Source of the DNA: Actinernus sp. WN-2022
Lineage: Eukaryota; Cnidaria; Anthozoa; Actiniaria; Actinernidae
DNA: 64,000 nt
Direction: 5' to 3'
Assembly (NCBI GenBank): GCA_030867875.1
Contig: JAOWCC010001634.1
Span: forward strand, 36,289,867 to 36,353,866
Each line of letters starts with the position of its first letter. Positions within the stretch are counted from its first letter, which is position 1. Under the pieces are notes generated by a model. That model was not told the DNA's origin. It made no database searches and saw only the letters and a list, made by a program, of their open reading frames with translations. Of the stretch, positions 33,038 to 45,180 are shown one piece after another. The translations under genes were made by a program, and so were the position numbers.

Positions 33038-33163
33038 ATAAATAAATAAATAATTAAATGAAAGAGCTTAGCATTGGCATATATATATATCTCCTGGACA
33101 CCAATGCATTAACAGTCCTATGGGGATTTGCCTTTGATCATGAGCTTTGAGAATTATCATTAA

Positions 33164-35496
33164 AGTGCCCCTACGATCAAATTTTGACATATCATTTTTT
33201 TCTCATATTCGTAAAGTATAGTGGCTATATTATTACCAGTTCAAACCGTTTTTCGATACGACGACGGGAAGTCTTATTTTTTGGACTCCGAATCTTGAAT
33301 TTTACGACCGCCATTACGCGAACCCGTGCCTGTGGGCGAGGAACGCCTGGTCACTTTTTTAGCGTACGTGACGTCATACACTTAAGGTTATCGTATACCT
33401 TCAGGGTACTGTTCCGGATAAAATTAAGTAGCGTCTCGAATATTCGTCGTATTTAGATAAATTATACCTCATTTTAAAGCTTATAAAATTGGCTACAACA
33501 ATATACCTAAGGTTTGTAATTTTGATAAAAGTGCGATTTTAAATAAACCTCTTTTCCGAACAAGCGAGTTGGTTTCCAAGAGCTCCAACTCCACGGCAAT
33601 TTAATGAATTTAAGATCTGTTTGCTTTTCTGGACTCCCACAGACCTTGTTTACGAAACTGTGTCGGCGATTGTGGAAATTCGGAGCCGTTTTGAAGATAT
33701 TTCGGTCTTCGTGAAACTGCTAACGCGCAATCCAAGTATAGATGCGGGAATCGCTCTCAGCGCCTCTCTTTTAAAAATAAAAAAAATCGCCGACACATTT
33801 TTTAGCTGATATAATTGCGAACAAACTGTGAAAATTTGAAGTAATTCGCACAAATTCGCGTCGAGTTGGAGCTTTTTTCAAACTATGTTTAGAACGAAAA
33901 TAGAAAGTCAAGAAAACGGTCTGAAAAGTTTTAGACGTTCTGGCGCCCGCCTCTTTCACAGCAATCAAACACCAGTGACTGGGAAATCTTCCCACAACAA
34001 CACGTGTGGCTACTTTTCCCATACAAACCTTCACGCGAACTAACATATGTAGCAAGAAAGTGTACCATTTTCCCGCTTTGAAAAGCAAACAAAACGTTTT
34101 GAATTATAGAAATAATCCTTCAAGTTTGTGCATTGTACAAGACTGTAGCAATTTAGGGAACCACAAAGCTGGCATTTCGCTACATTCAAGCCTTCTAGTT
34201 GAATACCAAGAATACGGTTTGTAATTGTCTTCAAGCCTCATGCAAGGATGGTTTACAGTGTACGTTTTGAGGACAGAAGCTTCTCCATAATAGTTTGTAT
34301 CACATGGAATAGCCGGTAATACCGTACCAGAGTCCAGTATAACAGTTCAGAAGAAGGCCAAAACAGCCGAACCAACTGACAGAATGTACTACTCAGACTA
34401 CTACTAGTATAGATTGACCGAAAAATAAGCGGCTACGTTTGCTGAGAACATAGTTTGTCATAAATAACTCATATTGCTGTTTCCTATAAACAGATAAACC
34501 TATCGATGTAGTATGCCTTTTAATTTACTGCTAATTTTATTTTGAAGACAATAAACCACAGAAGAAACCACCAATAATATTTCACGAAGTACCTTAAGCT
34601 TGTTTCAGTTGTTTGTGTGTTAAACAGAAACGGGCGCATGCGAAGTTTGGTTCTGTGATAGCCACGATCAGTCAGTTTCAATATATTTTTTTAGTCTCTA
34701 GTAAATTCTTATCATTCACGATTTCATGTTAGACAAGAGAGCGATTTAATTTTATAGCAATTACATTGTAATTCGCCGGAAAATCTATTGCCGGGACACA
34801 GATAGCAATCCGGGTTTCACTATGAACAATGAACAAACTTAGGACTTATAAACTGATCATTAAAATGACCTTAGTGATTTCTCCGCTGAATTCTCCCTGT
34901 AGCCCGGATCCAGTAACAGCACAAACCTGAAAGCCGAATCAGGGAAAATACCCTGGGGAAAAATTACCCGAAAAGATAAGAAACCTCTGCTATCTAGCAC
35001 TACTTACTAGCAGGCCACTTTCCAAGCGATTTTAGCGACTATTCATTCGTCCAGCTTTCAACTCGGTCGCCAGCGGCTCTATTTCCCCCTAAATCATCTA
35101 CATCCGGCAATAAATTTAAACAGAAAGACACATTACTACGTTCTGAAGAATCTGATGCAGATTTTAGGTCGTTATTTACTAAACCACAGCAAAATTCGCA
35201 GTGTGAGTTTGTAGCCAATATAAGAAGAAATGTATGGGTTCGAAGCAACTTGAGAACGATGCGTTAAGTGTATGACGTCACATACGCACAAAAATGACTA
35301 GGCATTCCTCGCCCACGGGAACGGATTCGCGTAATGGCGGACATGATTTTGACGGTAAACTCTCTCTAAAATGTTGTGGTCTAATTGGCCCCTTTGCAAA
35401 CTTTTTTCACTGATTTGGATATTTCTGCCACTGTTTGTTCTTATGGAATACAAAAAAGTGGCAAAAGAAATGGTCAAATTTCGTCGTAGTGGCACT
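33164..35496. mobile_element. Kolobok-like DNA transposon remnant (TTAA TSD)
   Basis: TTAA flanks both ends (33,160-33,163 and 35,497-35,500). The ends AGTGCCCCTACGATCAAATT and AATTTCGTCGTAGTGGCACT are inverted. Similarity continues inward for about 230 bp and includes CCGCCATTACGCGAA and GTGACGTCATACACTTAA in both arms. TTAA targets with AGTGCC-type ends fit Kolobok (piggyBac also uses TTAA). A THAP-like fragment inside supports Kolobok. No transposase catalytic domain is recognisable. Confidence 0.75.
34102..34224 (+). pseudogene. THAP-like zinc-finger N-terminal fragment
   Basis: The plus frame reads SSLCIVQDCSNLGNHKAGIS, then LHSS. The spacing C-x4-C-S-N-x(n)-G-I-S-L-H is that of the start of a THAP (C2CH) DNA-binding domain. 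Kolobok and P transposases carry such domains. The second half of the finger, including the later Cys-His pair, is not visible in this frame, so it is truncated or continues across an intron. Confidence 0.5.
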
Positions 35497-35500
35497 TTAA

Positions 35501-35938
35501 GTATTGCGAGGACCGAAGGCCCAAGCCTAAATATTTCAGATTTTACTACTCTCTAAAACACTGGTTTCAATATGCTGGGGATTAAACATTGGCTTGGCAT
35601 TACAACAACAATTTCATTACATTTTATATGACAGGTACGCCAAAACTTTGATGACTCCCCCAAGGAGTAGCTAAAATCTTTGATGACCCCTCTACCTGAA
35701 AGCACTTAAAACTTTTGTTGCCCCCCCCCCCATGATTTAACCGACCCCCCCCCCCCCCCCCCCACAAGCCATAAATAATGAACACTCCATTATAACGGAA
35801 TTATGTCCTAAGTATTTGCAGTAACGGTTCAAACACTTAAAAAGTGAGATTGCTGACGGTGAAATTGCAATTGAAAATTACGAATTCATTAGAAAAGACA
35901 TGGTACTGATCATGAAACATGGCGGTGGCTGCATAATA
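35501..35938. other. Non-coding DNA with C-runs
   Basis: Three diverged repeats of AAAACTTTGATGACTCCCC-type lie at about 35,640-35,735. They are followed by C-runs at about 35,717-35,730 and 35,743-35,763. It may be a decayed G/C-run MITE. Confidence 0.45.
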
Positions 35939-35939
35939 T

Positions 35940-38715
35940 ATTGACGCAAGTCCTTGAAAGTCATCCATCGACCAGACCTAGAGGTTGGAAAAGTCGAAAC
36001 GATATGTTTACAAGTAAAGATTGACTCAACAGACATCCTAATTGCAACAGTTTATCGGCTACCAAAGTCGAATAATGAATTCTTCGCGGAGTTACCGAGG
36101 CTGAGAGAGTATGAATGAAGAGTATCAAACATCATACTATAGTTGGAGATTTTAATAGCAATTTATTAAAGGAGAGCCATGGTGATTTATTATACGAAGG
36201 AAGCAAGTTAATCAGATCAGAATATTTGAAAAGTATAACATGAGTAATCTGTCATCGAAGGAGCAACAATGATTACTGATCATTCTAGAACTTTGATCGA
36301 CCTTATTGTTACGACAAGAAAAGACCTAGTTAAACTGAGAGGCATATGTCACATGGGCATATCTGATCACGATATGATGTATGCAACCATATCCGAACGT
36401 TTGCCAAGAGATCCACCAAAAATAATCAACACCAGGAACTACAACAAGGAGTTGACGAAGAGTAATTCCATCGCGACATTGCCCGGGCGCCTTCCCACGT
36501 GTGTAATGTCTTTGATGACCCAAGCGATCTTTATTCGCTCTTTATATACGTAATGAGCACGCGCCCTTTAAAGAGACAAAGGTTCTCAGTAGCACCCTGC
36601 CTTGGATAACAAAGGAGATTAGGAAAACAATGAATCAACGACCGGCTCTGTGGGAAGAGTACAGGCGACTAAGAAACAATTGAAAGTGTCAACAATGATA
36701 AAAGAGTCCAAGGCTGTGTATTTTTCGGGCTTGTTTGTTGAGGTTAAAACCGCCCCTGCATACCGGAGACGACTCTTAAAAAAGGCGTCAGATACAAAAC
36801 AAACAGACAAGTTCGGCAACTAATGAGAACTGACGGAACACTAACAAGTAAACAGCAGCGAACAAGCCAATTTGCTTAACGACTGCTTCAGCACAGTTGC
36901 CCGGCGAGAAATTAATTGGCCCCGCAGCTGATACCACGGCGGAGCAAAATTACGGTGTAAACACAGATGTTCCCACTAGCTCTTACTGAAATAACGATCA
37001 ACCCGAAGGAAATCGAGAGAGAGATAAGTAGGTTACATGCAAGAAAAGCCGCTACGGTTCCCAGACGGAGTGTCTTAACACGGTGCAAGAGCCTCCAAGC
37101 TCCCAGATCAGTGGAATAAAGTGGCAAGAGCCAGTGCTGCATTTAAAATGGACAGTGAAGAAGATAGAACTTGCTACAGGCTCTCATCCATGCTAAGTAT
37201 TCCGGGTCTTTGTATAAGGCATTGTATCAACGTCCCGGGGGGGGGGACTCTCCATAACAGTAGACGGGGGTGATCGTCGGCAAAATCAATTTTAACCGTA
37301 AGGGATAGCACATTGGGTGTGGTCAACAGCAAATTTACCCCTAAGAGATAGCACATTGGGTGTGGTCGAAGAAATTTTTAACCCTAAGAGATAGCAATAA
37401 AACAAACACATTTTCAGTTTTCCTGAATTTTATTACGGTCCTTAAGACACCGCCATCGAGCGCATCTCTTTTCTGGTGACTGTTGAGAGTGCTGTCATCC
37501 AGTCTTCAAGTTCCGGGCCACCATTAGCGTGAGACCCCCTAAGGGATAGCAGACTCTTTGAACACCCCTAAGGGATAGCAGATGGTAGAATTTTATACCC
37601 TAAGGGATAGGACGATCACCCCCGTCTACTGTTATGGAGAGTCCTCCCCCCGGGATCAACGTCCTGAAATTCAGGACAATGAACAACTCTATTGTGGGGT
37701 TAAGGTACTTTGTATTTCAGGGTTCTGTTTTGCTGTAGTTCATCGTATTCTGAGGTTAGGGTTCTTTGTATTTCAGGGTATTGTTTTGCTGTAGTTAATT
37801 ATCGTTGATACACCTAGAGAGCCAGTATTCCTAGAAGGTTTATGGAATCCTGTGTAGTGGGAAATATTAACGAGGACGCGGCCACTGAGAACTGACTTAC
37901 TCGAAAATAGACAGTGGGAATATAAAAAGGGAAAGTCTGCCGAGCTGCTACTGATACACATAATAAAAAAGGCAGAAAAATGGAGGTTATCAATAGAAAA
38001 AAATCCTTGTCCGTATCCGGCTATCACGTGAACTTTACCAAGGCTTTTGATACTGTCTCTCTCGGTATTGGGACCAGCGGAAATATCTGCCAATGGATAA
38101 AATATTATCTCTCAGGCCGCAGGCAGTTCGTTAGAATTAACGGATACCACATGGCGTACCGTAACTCGATACTTGGTCCCACTATATTTTCACTTTTCAC
38201 GAACGATCTCCCGTCTGCAGTACACTCTGGAGAAACATATGCAGATCACACTACAATTTCGTTTGTACTGCGGATACTATCGATGCACTAACTATATTAG
38301 GATAAATTGCGCGCCTTAGCAAAGGTTAAGCAATGGTGTGAAAACAATTTGGTAGTACCGCACCCAGATAAATGTAAGGCAATGATAATGACTAGGAAAC
38401 CATTGCACCTATCCAAATTCTGAAGCTCGGCGATAATAGCATCAATTGGTCAAAATCAGAACGACTCTTGGGCGTACAGGTTGATAATAAGCTGACCTGG
38501 TCCGACCACGCTGCCAATGTAGCAACGTCCGTCTCCTCAAAGTTAAGTCTCCTTCGACGCATGCAGTTTCTTCCTCAAAAGCAGTCACGTAACCAGCAAT
38601 ACGAGACAAAATGGCGTCCGCGCATGCTCATTAAAGACAACTACTTGTCCAAAATGGCGGCCGCACTTTACAGTGGTTGTATGAGAACTAATAAAAAACA
38701 TTATTACATAATTAC
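35940..38715 (+). pseudogene. CR1/L2-like LINE, endonuclease to RT, heavily decayed
   Basis: The plus strand shows an ordered but broken LINE. There is an endonuclease block (ILIATVYRLPKSNNEFFAEL, then LVGDFNSNLL) at about 36,030-36,170 and the SDHD block (GISDHDMMYATISER) at about 36,350. RT motifs NFTKAFDTVS and WIKYYLSGRRQFVRINGY lie in 37,980-38,290. The catalytic box has decayed from YADD to YADHT. The thumb block GVQVDNKLTWSDHAANV is at 38,470. It is interrupted by a MITE at 37,234-37,654. Confidence 0.8.
37234..37654. mobile_element. hAT-like MITE with CCCGGGGG ends, 8-bp TSD, in a LINE
   Basis: The left end CCCGGGGGGGGGACTCTCC and right end GGAGAGTCCTCCCCCCGGG are inverted. Homology continues through CATAACAGTAGACGGGGG. 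The direct repeat ATCAACGT is at 37,226-37,233 and 37,655-37,662. Six internal CCTAAGGGATAGCA-type motifs point inward from both sides, like subterminal transposase-binding repeats of hAT elements. Confidence 0.88.
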
Positions 38716-39373
38716 ATAATAATAATAATGTCTTTATTATAGTGGTAAAAATGCATATATTTAGAAGAAGAAGAATTACGTATATGCTATTCTATTTATA
38801 AATTATATGATAGAAATACACAAATTACAGTTTACAGAGCTAAATGATACTTAAAATACAATCGATTAATAAAACTGGCTTTGAAACACTCGGTGCTTAA
38901 TACATATTATTCCCAAAGTGTGTTTGTACAAAGTGATAAAAAAACACGAGTGGAAATCTAGCCTGAATTTCAGCCGTCGCTTCTGGTTCGTAGTAGAAAT
39001 CACGTTTCGTTATAAATTTCAGCCTTCTTCAAGATGTAGAAAATCAACACTAGCCCTAAGTATTGAAAAGTTACCACTCTACTCGAAAATAAAACTGCAT
39101 GTAGATCTAGATAGATGACTTTGTTTCACATTTAGAAAAACACACCCTAAATATTCACAAGGGATATTTAATTTTAAATAAGCTATTAGCTAAAGGAAAA
39201 GTTACATCTACATGGCACCTGTACATGTACTTGGACAGTGAAGTTAGAAATAATATCAGTCCATGAATCCTACTGAAAAGCATTGATTTATATCGGCAGG
39301 AGCCCATGCTATCAATTTATTTATCTATATATCTATCTATCTATCGATCTATATATATATATATATATATATA
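38716..39373. other. LINE/SINE tail fragment and AT-rich DNA
   Basis: The minus-strand tail AATAAAGACATTATTATT is at 38,740-38,716, as at 19,868. The following AT-rich sequence may be its 3' UTR. A (TCTA/TA)n microsatellite is at about 39,318-39,373. No gene. Confidence 0.45.
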
Positions 39374-39567
39374 TCAAGAATTTACTATAGAGTACAACTG
39401 GCAACTTTTCACAGTTCCATATATTAAAAAAACGTTTCGGCTTTCAGCCTTCATCAGTTAAAAGTATTTTATTTTTTACTTTTTAACTGATGAAGGCTGA
39501 AAGCCGAAACGTTTTTTAATATATGAAACTGTGAGAAGTTGCCAGTTGTACTCTAGTAAATTCTTTA
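39374..39567. mobile_element. About 190-bp near-perfect palindrome with hammerhead-like core
   Basis: The left arm (AGAATTTACTATAGAGTACA, AACTGGCAACTTTTCACAG, AACGTTTCGGCTTTCAGCC) is the inverse of the right arm, with a centre near 39,472. CTGATGA, a GGCT/AGCC stem and GAAAC occur on both strands. That is a hammerhead-like arrangement, but one extra A separates CTGATGA from the stem, so it is not canonical. (TA)n flanks both sides. It may be a Penelope-like terminal repeat or a foldback MITE. Confidence 0.55.
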
Positions 39568-39643
39568 TACAATATACAACTACAACTAGCTGTGAATCCA
39601 GAGGGATCCTTCTACAGGAAGTTCATCGTTAGTTTTATATTCA

Positions 39644-39680
<37 letters not shown>

Positions 39681-39686
<6 letters not shown>

Positions 39687-41466
39687 CATCCACATCTGTC
39701 CAATTCGCTAGGTTGAACAAACATGGAATCATGATACAATGCGCCATCTCGGCTATCACCATAATGGCTTTATGGCAACTCTGCACTTTGGACACAGGAT
39801 GTACGGATACACATTGTAGGATTGCATTGTGAAATCACCAGAGTGCTCAAACTGCGAGCAGCGAGCATAGCACAGTGCTAATAGTGAACGTCTCAGCGAG
39901 ACTCTCCACCCAATCCGTAAGAGTGCTCAAACTGCATGAACAGTGAGCGTAATATATATATACAATCATCCACATCTGTCCAATTCGCTAGGTTGAACAA
40001 ACATGGAATCATGATACAATGCGCCATCTCGGCTATCACCATAATGGCTTTATGGCAACTCTGCACTTTGGACACAGGATGTACGGATACACATTGTAGG
40101 ATTGCATTGTGAAGTCACCAGAGTGCTCAAACTGCGAGCAGCGAGCATAGCACAGTGCTAATAGTGAACGTCTCAGCGAGACTCTCCACCCAATCCGTAA
40201 GAGTGCTCAAACTGCATGAACAGTGAGCGTAATATATATATACAATCATCCACATCTGTCCAATTCGCTAGGTTGAACAAACATGGAATCATGATACAAT
40301 GCGCCATCTCGGCTATCACCATAATGGCTTTATGGCAACTCTGCACTTTGGACACAGGATGTACGGATACACATTGTAGGATTGCATTGTGAAGTCACCA
40401 GAGTGCTCAAACTGCGAGCAGCGAGCATAGCACAGTGCTAATAGTGAACGTCTCAGCGAGACTCTCCACCCAATCCGTAAGAGTGCTCAAACTGCATGAA
40501 CAGTGAGCGTAATATATATATACAATCATCCACATCTGTCCAATTCGCTAGGTTGAACAAACATGGAATCATGATACAATGCGCCATCTCGGCTATCACC
40601 ATAATGGCTTTATGGCAACTCTGCACTTTGGACACAGGATGTACGGATACACATTGTAGGATTGCATTGTGAAGTCACCAGAGTGCTCAAACTGCGAGCA
40701 GCGAGCATAGCACAGTGCTAATAGTGAACGTCTCAGCGAGACTCTCCACCCAATCCGTAAGAGTGCTCAAACTGCATGAACAGTGAGCGTAATATATATA
40801 TACAATCATCCACATCTGTCCAATTCGCTAGGTTGAACAAACATGGAATCATGATACAATGCGCCATCTCGGCTATCACCATAATGGCTTTATGGCAACT
40901 CTGCACTTTGGACACAGGATGTACGGATACACATTGTAGGATTGCATTGTGAAGTCACCAGAGTGCTCAAACTGCGAGCAGCGAGCATAGCACAGTGCTA
41001 ATAGTGAACGTCTCAGCGAGACTCTCCACCCAATCCGTAAGAGTGCTCAAACTGCATGAACAGTGAGCGTAATATATATATACAATCATCCACATCTGTC
41101 CAATTCGCTAGGTTGAACAAACATGGAATCATGATACAATGCGCCATCTCGGCTATCACCATAATGGCTTTATGGCAACTCTGCACTTTGGACACAGGAT
41201 GTACGGATACACATTGTAGGATTGCATTGTGAAGTCACCAGAGTGCTCAAACTGCGAGCAGCGAGCATAGCACAGTGCTAATAGTGAACGTCTCAGCGAG
41301 ACTCTCCACCCAATCCGTAAGAGTGCTCAAACTGCATGAACAGTGAGCGTAATATATATATACAATCATCCACATCTGTCCAATTCGCTAGGTTGAACAA
41401 ACATGGAATCATGATACAATGCGCCATCTCGGCTATCACCATAATGGCTTTATGGCAACTCTGCAC
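39681..41466. repeat. 280-bp satellite array, 6.4 copies
   Basis: Units start at 39,681, 39,961, 40,241, 40,521, 40,801, 41,081 and 41,361 (partial, ending 41,466). Each starts TACAATCATCCACATCTGTC and ends AGTGAGCGTAATATATATA. They are almost identical; I noticed GAAATCACC in the first unit versus GAAGTCACC later. GAGTGCTCAAACTGC occurs twice per unit. A 60-codon minus frame recurs in each unit only because the unit does. No ribozyme core is visible. Confidence 0.95.
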
Positions 41467-41470
41467 ATAT

Positions 41471-42190
41471 TCAAGACGCGAGTAGCTCTTCTTTGTACTC
41501 GTTCATATATACTATATATATATATATGAAACGTAATGAAAAGTAATATACACAAATAATGAAAGGATGAACGAAAACGTATATAACGATAAGGGCTAAA
41601 GAAGCTATAATACAATCTATTAATTCTATTAGAGCGTAAAACCTAGAACAGCTATATATAACTTCCAGTGATAAAAGAAAAAAACGCAAGGACTTATCAA
41701 AGCATAAGAGCAGCAGCTTAACATTAACAGTCGGATGATAAGTTCGGACGATGACAAAGCTGACATATAATGCGCCAGGTTCGAATGTTGTCGACGTCAA
41801 AAGTGGGAAGAAGTCTGTTGGAGAGTAAAGTTTTAAGACGAGTCTTAAAGGCAGCAGTACATTCTGAAGCACGGGCAGTTAGAGGTAGGGAATTCCAAAG
41901 AGGATAGATACACACAAAAAAAGAGTCACGGAACATAGAAGTACGGGCTGGATGGAGAGATAGATCCAAGCCAGACGAGCCTCTACGAGTCCAAGAGCTA
42001 GAGAAGTGCAGCAACTCGGAGGTGTCAAGCAAAATATTGCCTTTAGTACAACGGAAGAGAAATAAGAGATCAAGATATTCAAGAAAGAAGTAGAGAGGGA
42101 GGAGATTAAGACGAATGAGCCTCGATTTATAATCTAATTCAAGACGCGAGTAGCTCTTCTTTGTAGTCGTTCCAAATTACACAGGAGCTA
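41471..42190 (-). pseudogene. LINE C-terminus (broken)
   Basis: The minus strand encodes LERLQRRATRVLN (about 42,180-42,140), RLIRLNLLPLYFFLEYLDLL, FRCTKGN, then FFVCIYPLWNSLPLTARASE and AAFKTRLKTLL, a LINE C-terminal region. A 36-bp piece with ATTCAAGACGCGAGTAGCTC occurs both at 41,470 and 42,139, so the 3' end adjoining the satellite carries a short duplicate of the start. Truncated and without RT core. Confidence 0.75.
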
Positions 42191-43004
42191 GGTAGATGGA
42201 TCCAAAAGAACATGGCGACCAGACTTTGCTGGAATAGATAAGGTGAGAGCGTACAAGTGAAATGTAAGGAGTTTTCTGAATATCATGCGAAACACTATAA
42301 CAGTAATTTCTACGAATTTAATTTTCCCATAGTTTTCCCGTGATTTTTCCATACTTTTAATTTTTCGAAAGTATTGAATTGTTATGAAAACACCTTGAAA
42401 AAGGCTTTTTAACACCTTCAAAACGCTTTTTAACGCCCTCAAAATCTGGATAAGTATTAACTTGACAAACTTATTTTATTCACTCGCAAACATAAAATGC
42501 ACTTTGATAATTAACGCTCCTCGGTTCGCATCTATAGAGAACATGCTGCGCTATTATTATCAAGACTGTTACCAAATAAGCGCATGAGAGGCTCGAACTA
42601 ATATTACCCCTGTACGCTCTGGCCAAAATCACTTACCCTTAGTAGCATAATCTTTCTCAACATAGAGATTTATCCAGTGGTTAGCAAGCGATCTACTTTC
42701 ATTGAACAGCCTGAGATGAGTGATCACGGTGTTCGTTTAAAATGTTAACGCATGGTAAAATGTTTTACAAAGTACAATTGATAAATAATTACCTTCGCGA
42801 TAATCATACCTCCGATCCTTTTATAAAAATTGAGGTCAACAAGCATTCCTAATCCAGGGTACTGAGCGTATTCTGCAAAAAACGTAAAGAAGTTTTTAAT
42901 GTCACAAGCAATGTAAACGTGGAGATTAGTATGGGCAAGCCTTTTAAAATCACGTATTTAATATATTGTACATAATAGGTTCTTAATTACTCGAGAATGA
43001 ATAT
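42191..43004. other. Unrecognised non-coding DNA
   Basis: No gene or repeat that I can support. Confidence 0.4.
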
Positions 43005-43283
43005 AATAGAGTTGTTCCGCACAAGAGCGTTAGTTAGAGATGCAAGTATGCACCGATTAGACCTTAGACATGCAAATTACAGCGAAAACCGCACGCGCAC
43101 TCTTCGTTAAGTCGCTTGATGCAGCAATTAACCTTTAATCGGTGGAATTGCAAAGAAATGAAAAATACATAAAGGGCAATCATTTGAGTTCTAGCAAACC
43201 ATGCGAGTTATTGGGAGGCTTAAACAGCGGAGCATGCAAATGATAACACATAATTTTATCAAGAAATTTATTCCGATATGATA

Positions 43284-43905
43284 TTACATATCATCAATGT
43301 TCCTGTCTAGTTTATTCAGAATTCTTTTCATAAGCGTTATGCCAGCTGTCGCCTTTTTACACATTTCCGTGTGAGCGTTCTGCGCCTCTAGCGCTGCTTC
43401 TCGCATTGTTGTTCTCGACTTTTTGGAGGGCATTACGTCGTCCTCGTCCTCTGAACTTTCAGCAAACTCCGACATTTTAGCCTGTCGTCTTTCTTCAGGC
43501 GTTCTTTTCTTGGCATAGCGCAGCTGATTTTGGATAATTTGCTGGCAGCGGAAGAAGTATACTTCTTCCGCTGCCAGCAAATTATCCAAAATAGTAGTAG
43601 AGGTAGAAGCAGTGGTGCTTGTCAACGAGGCCGCTTGGTCTTTAAATAAGCTGCTCCGGCACAATTCGTTGGATTTTTTTGACAGACGTAGCCTCCACAG
43701 TCTCCAAGTAATAATCGACCAATCTTGAATTTAACGGCTCTTGCTCGATATCCTCCTGTACCTTTTTCAGCACCGCATTCCATCCCTGGTTGCTCGAGTG
43801 TAGATAGGCATTCATCACAATCTTTCTTTCATTATCGCCGATCTTTATGTTCAGTCTGTGACGAGCTTCGCTAGGTTCATCGATTGGTCTCCAAATATTT
43901 GCCAT
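43284..43905 (-). pseudogene. Harbinger accessory protein gene (broken)
   Basis: Two overlapping minus frames, 43,905-43,642 (MANIWRPIDEPSEARHRLN...) and 43,664-43,284 (ending in a Lys/Arg- and Asp/Glu-rich tail with EERRQAKMSEFAESSEDEDD), probably formed one protein of about 200 residues. Its place opposite the transposase is that of the MYB/SANT-like ORF of Harbinger elements, which brings the transposase to the nucleus and DNA. I do not see a clear MYB repeat. A 66-bp perfect palindrome lies within it. Confidence 0.6.
43527..43592. repeat. 66-bp perfect palindrome in a transposon gene
   Basis: The left arm 43,527-43,559 begins ATTTTGGATAATTTGCTGGC and ends AGCGGAAGAAGTA. The right arm 43,560-43,592 is its exact reverse complement, with no spacer. 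The open minus frame reads through both arms. Confidence 0.95.
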
Positions 43906-44169
43906 GTTCGAACCGCTACGAGTTTCGAGGAGGGAGAGAACTTGATTTCGACAATGAACACAGGCTTAAATTATAATACTATCCCGAAATACCTTACACC
44001 TTTCGAGTCACACAGCACACGTAGCACGCCCTTCTGCCTATTTTTCATCGATGGTATTATCACCTTCAATACAAAATTTGCAGCTAAACAGAGGGAAGAA
44101 ACAAGAGAAATAATTGCAGCCTCTGTAAGAAATTGAGCTTTTGAATTGTTATTTCTCTAGTTCACGAAG

Positions 44170-45180
44170 ATGGATCGAGAGGACGAGATGCGTTTATTAA
44201 TCGTGTATGTTAACCTGTTAGTTCAAACACTTGGCACATTAACTCAGATACCACCGCCATTACCCTACGTGGAGACAGAATAATTACCACACTCTTGGTT
44301 AGCGTACTGGGACAATTATTATGTACGTTTATTCACCCTCATTGCTCCTCCACTCCAACTTCAACTATCACTTAGAGACCGATTATTTTATGACTTTCAT
44401 GGTCAAGTGTTCCATGGACGAGATGTGTTTTCTCTCATCTGCCGACAGCGGTACCTGTTTTGGCTGAATACAGGGGAAACGCCGGAGTCGTTTCTAGAAA
44501 TTGCAAGACATACTGCTCCACGCTTTTTTATGCTGACAAGACGTGCATGGCAACCCTAGGCAGCGAGCGTGGAGGTTTAAGCTGAGCATAGTGAACAGGA
44601 TACTGCTTGTGTTTATTTGGCTTCGAAAGTATCCGCATGTACACACCCTTTCACTATTGTTTGATGTCAGTCCACAAACCGTATGCGCTTTACTCTACCA
44701 AGGAATAAGTGTTCTGTGACGCCATTTCAGTTTGGCAGTGACCTGGCCTAGCAACAGAGAATGGAATGGAATGCGTAATACTTGGCAACATTTTCCTAAC
44801 GCTGTTGGGTGTATAGATGCTACGCCGCATGAAATACTTATCCCGTCGATCGAGCCACAATCTAGCCACAACATTTTCATCTTTTGAACACTCAAATGAT
44901 CTGTGACAATAGCGGCCACATTCGATTTCTACAAGCCGGTTTCTTAGGGAGTACCCATGATTCGCAGAGTTATCGCCTAATGGAGCCAATAGGGCCTGGG
45001 CCTGGGCGCATTATGTCTAGCATTCCTCCAGGTGTAGTATTCCTGGCTTTTAAGGGATATCCGAATAACCTACCACTGCTAACACCATTTAGACAGTCAC
45101 AAATAAGAATAATGAACAACAGAGATAGACGAATAGCTAGGTGATTCAATCGACGAGTGCGCGGGTGGTTTACGCTGTAA
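44170..45180 (+). pseudogene. Harbinger (DDE_4-type) transposase, broken
   Basis: The plus strand starts MDREDEMRLLIVYVNLL. It then has YWDNYYVRLFTLIAPPLQLQ and RDVFSLICRQRYLFWLNTGE, FDVSPQTVCALLYQGI, and the catalytic-domain blocks FPNAVGCIDATPHEI (first Asp) and FLQAGFLGSTHDSQSYR (second Asp). It continues PPGVVFLAFKGYPNNLPLLT and MNNRDRR. The usual DKGY is FKGY here. Stops and frameshifts occur at about 44,280, 44,560, 44,718 and 44,885. The C-terminus with the catalytic Glu is deleted before the right terminus, so it cannot be active. Confidence 0.88.

Noticed and set aside
39893..41195. Five identical 60-codon minus-strand frames
   Set aside because: They repeat because the 280-bp satellite repeats; no domain and no sign of selection.
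43858..44136. 92-codon plus-strand frame overlapping the Harbinger accessory gene start
   Set aside because: It is antisense to the minus-strand gene and has no element-specific motif.
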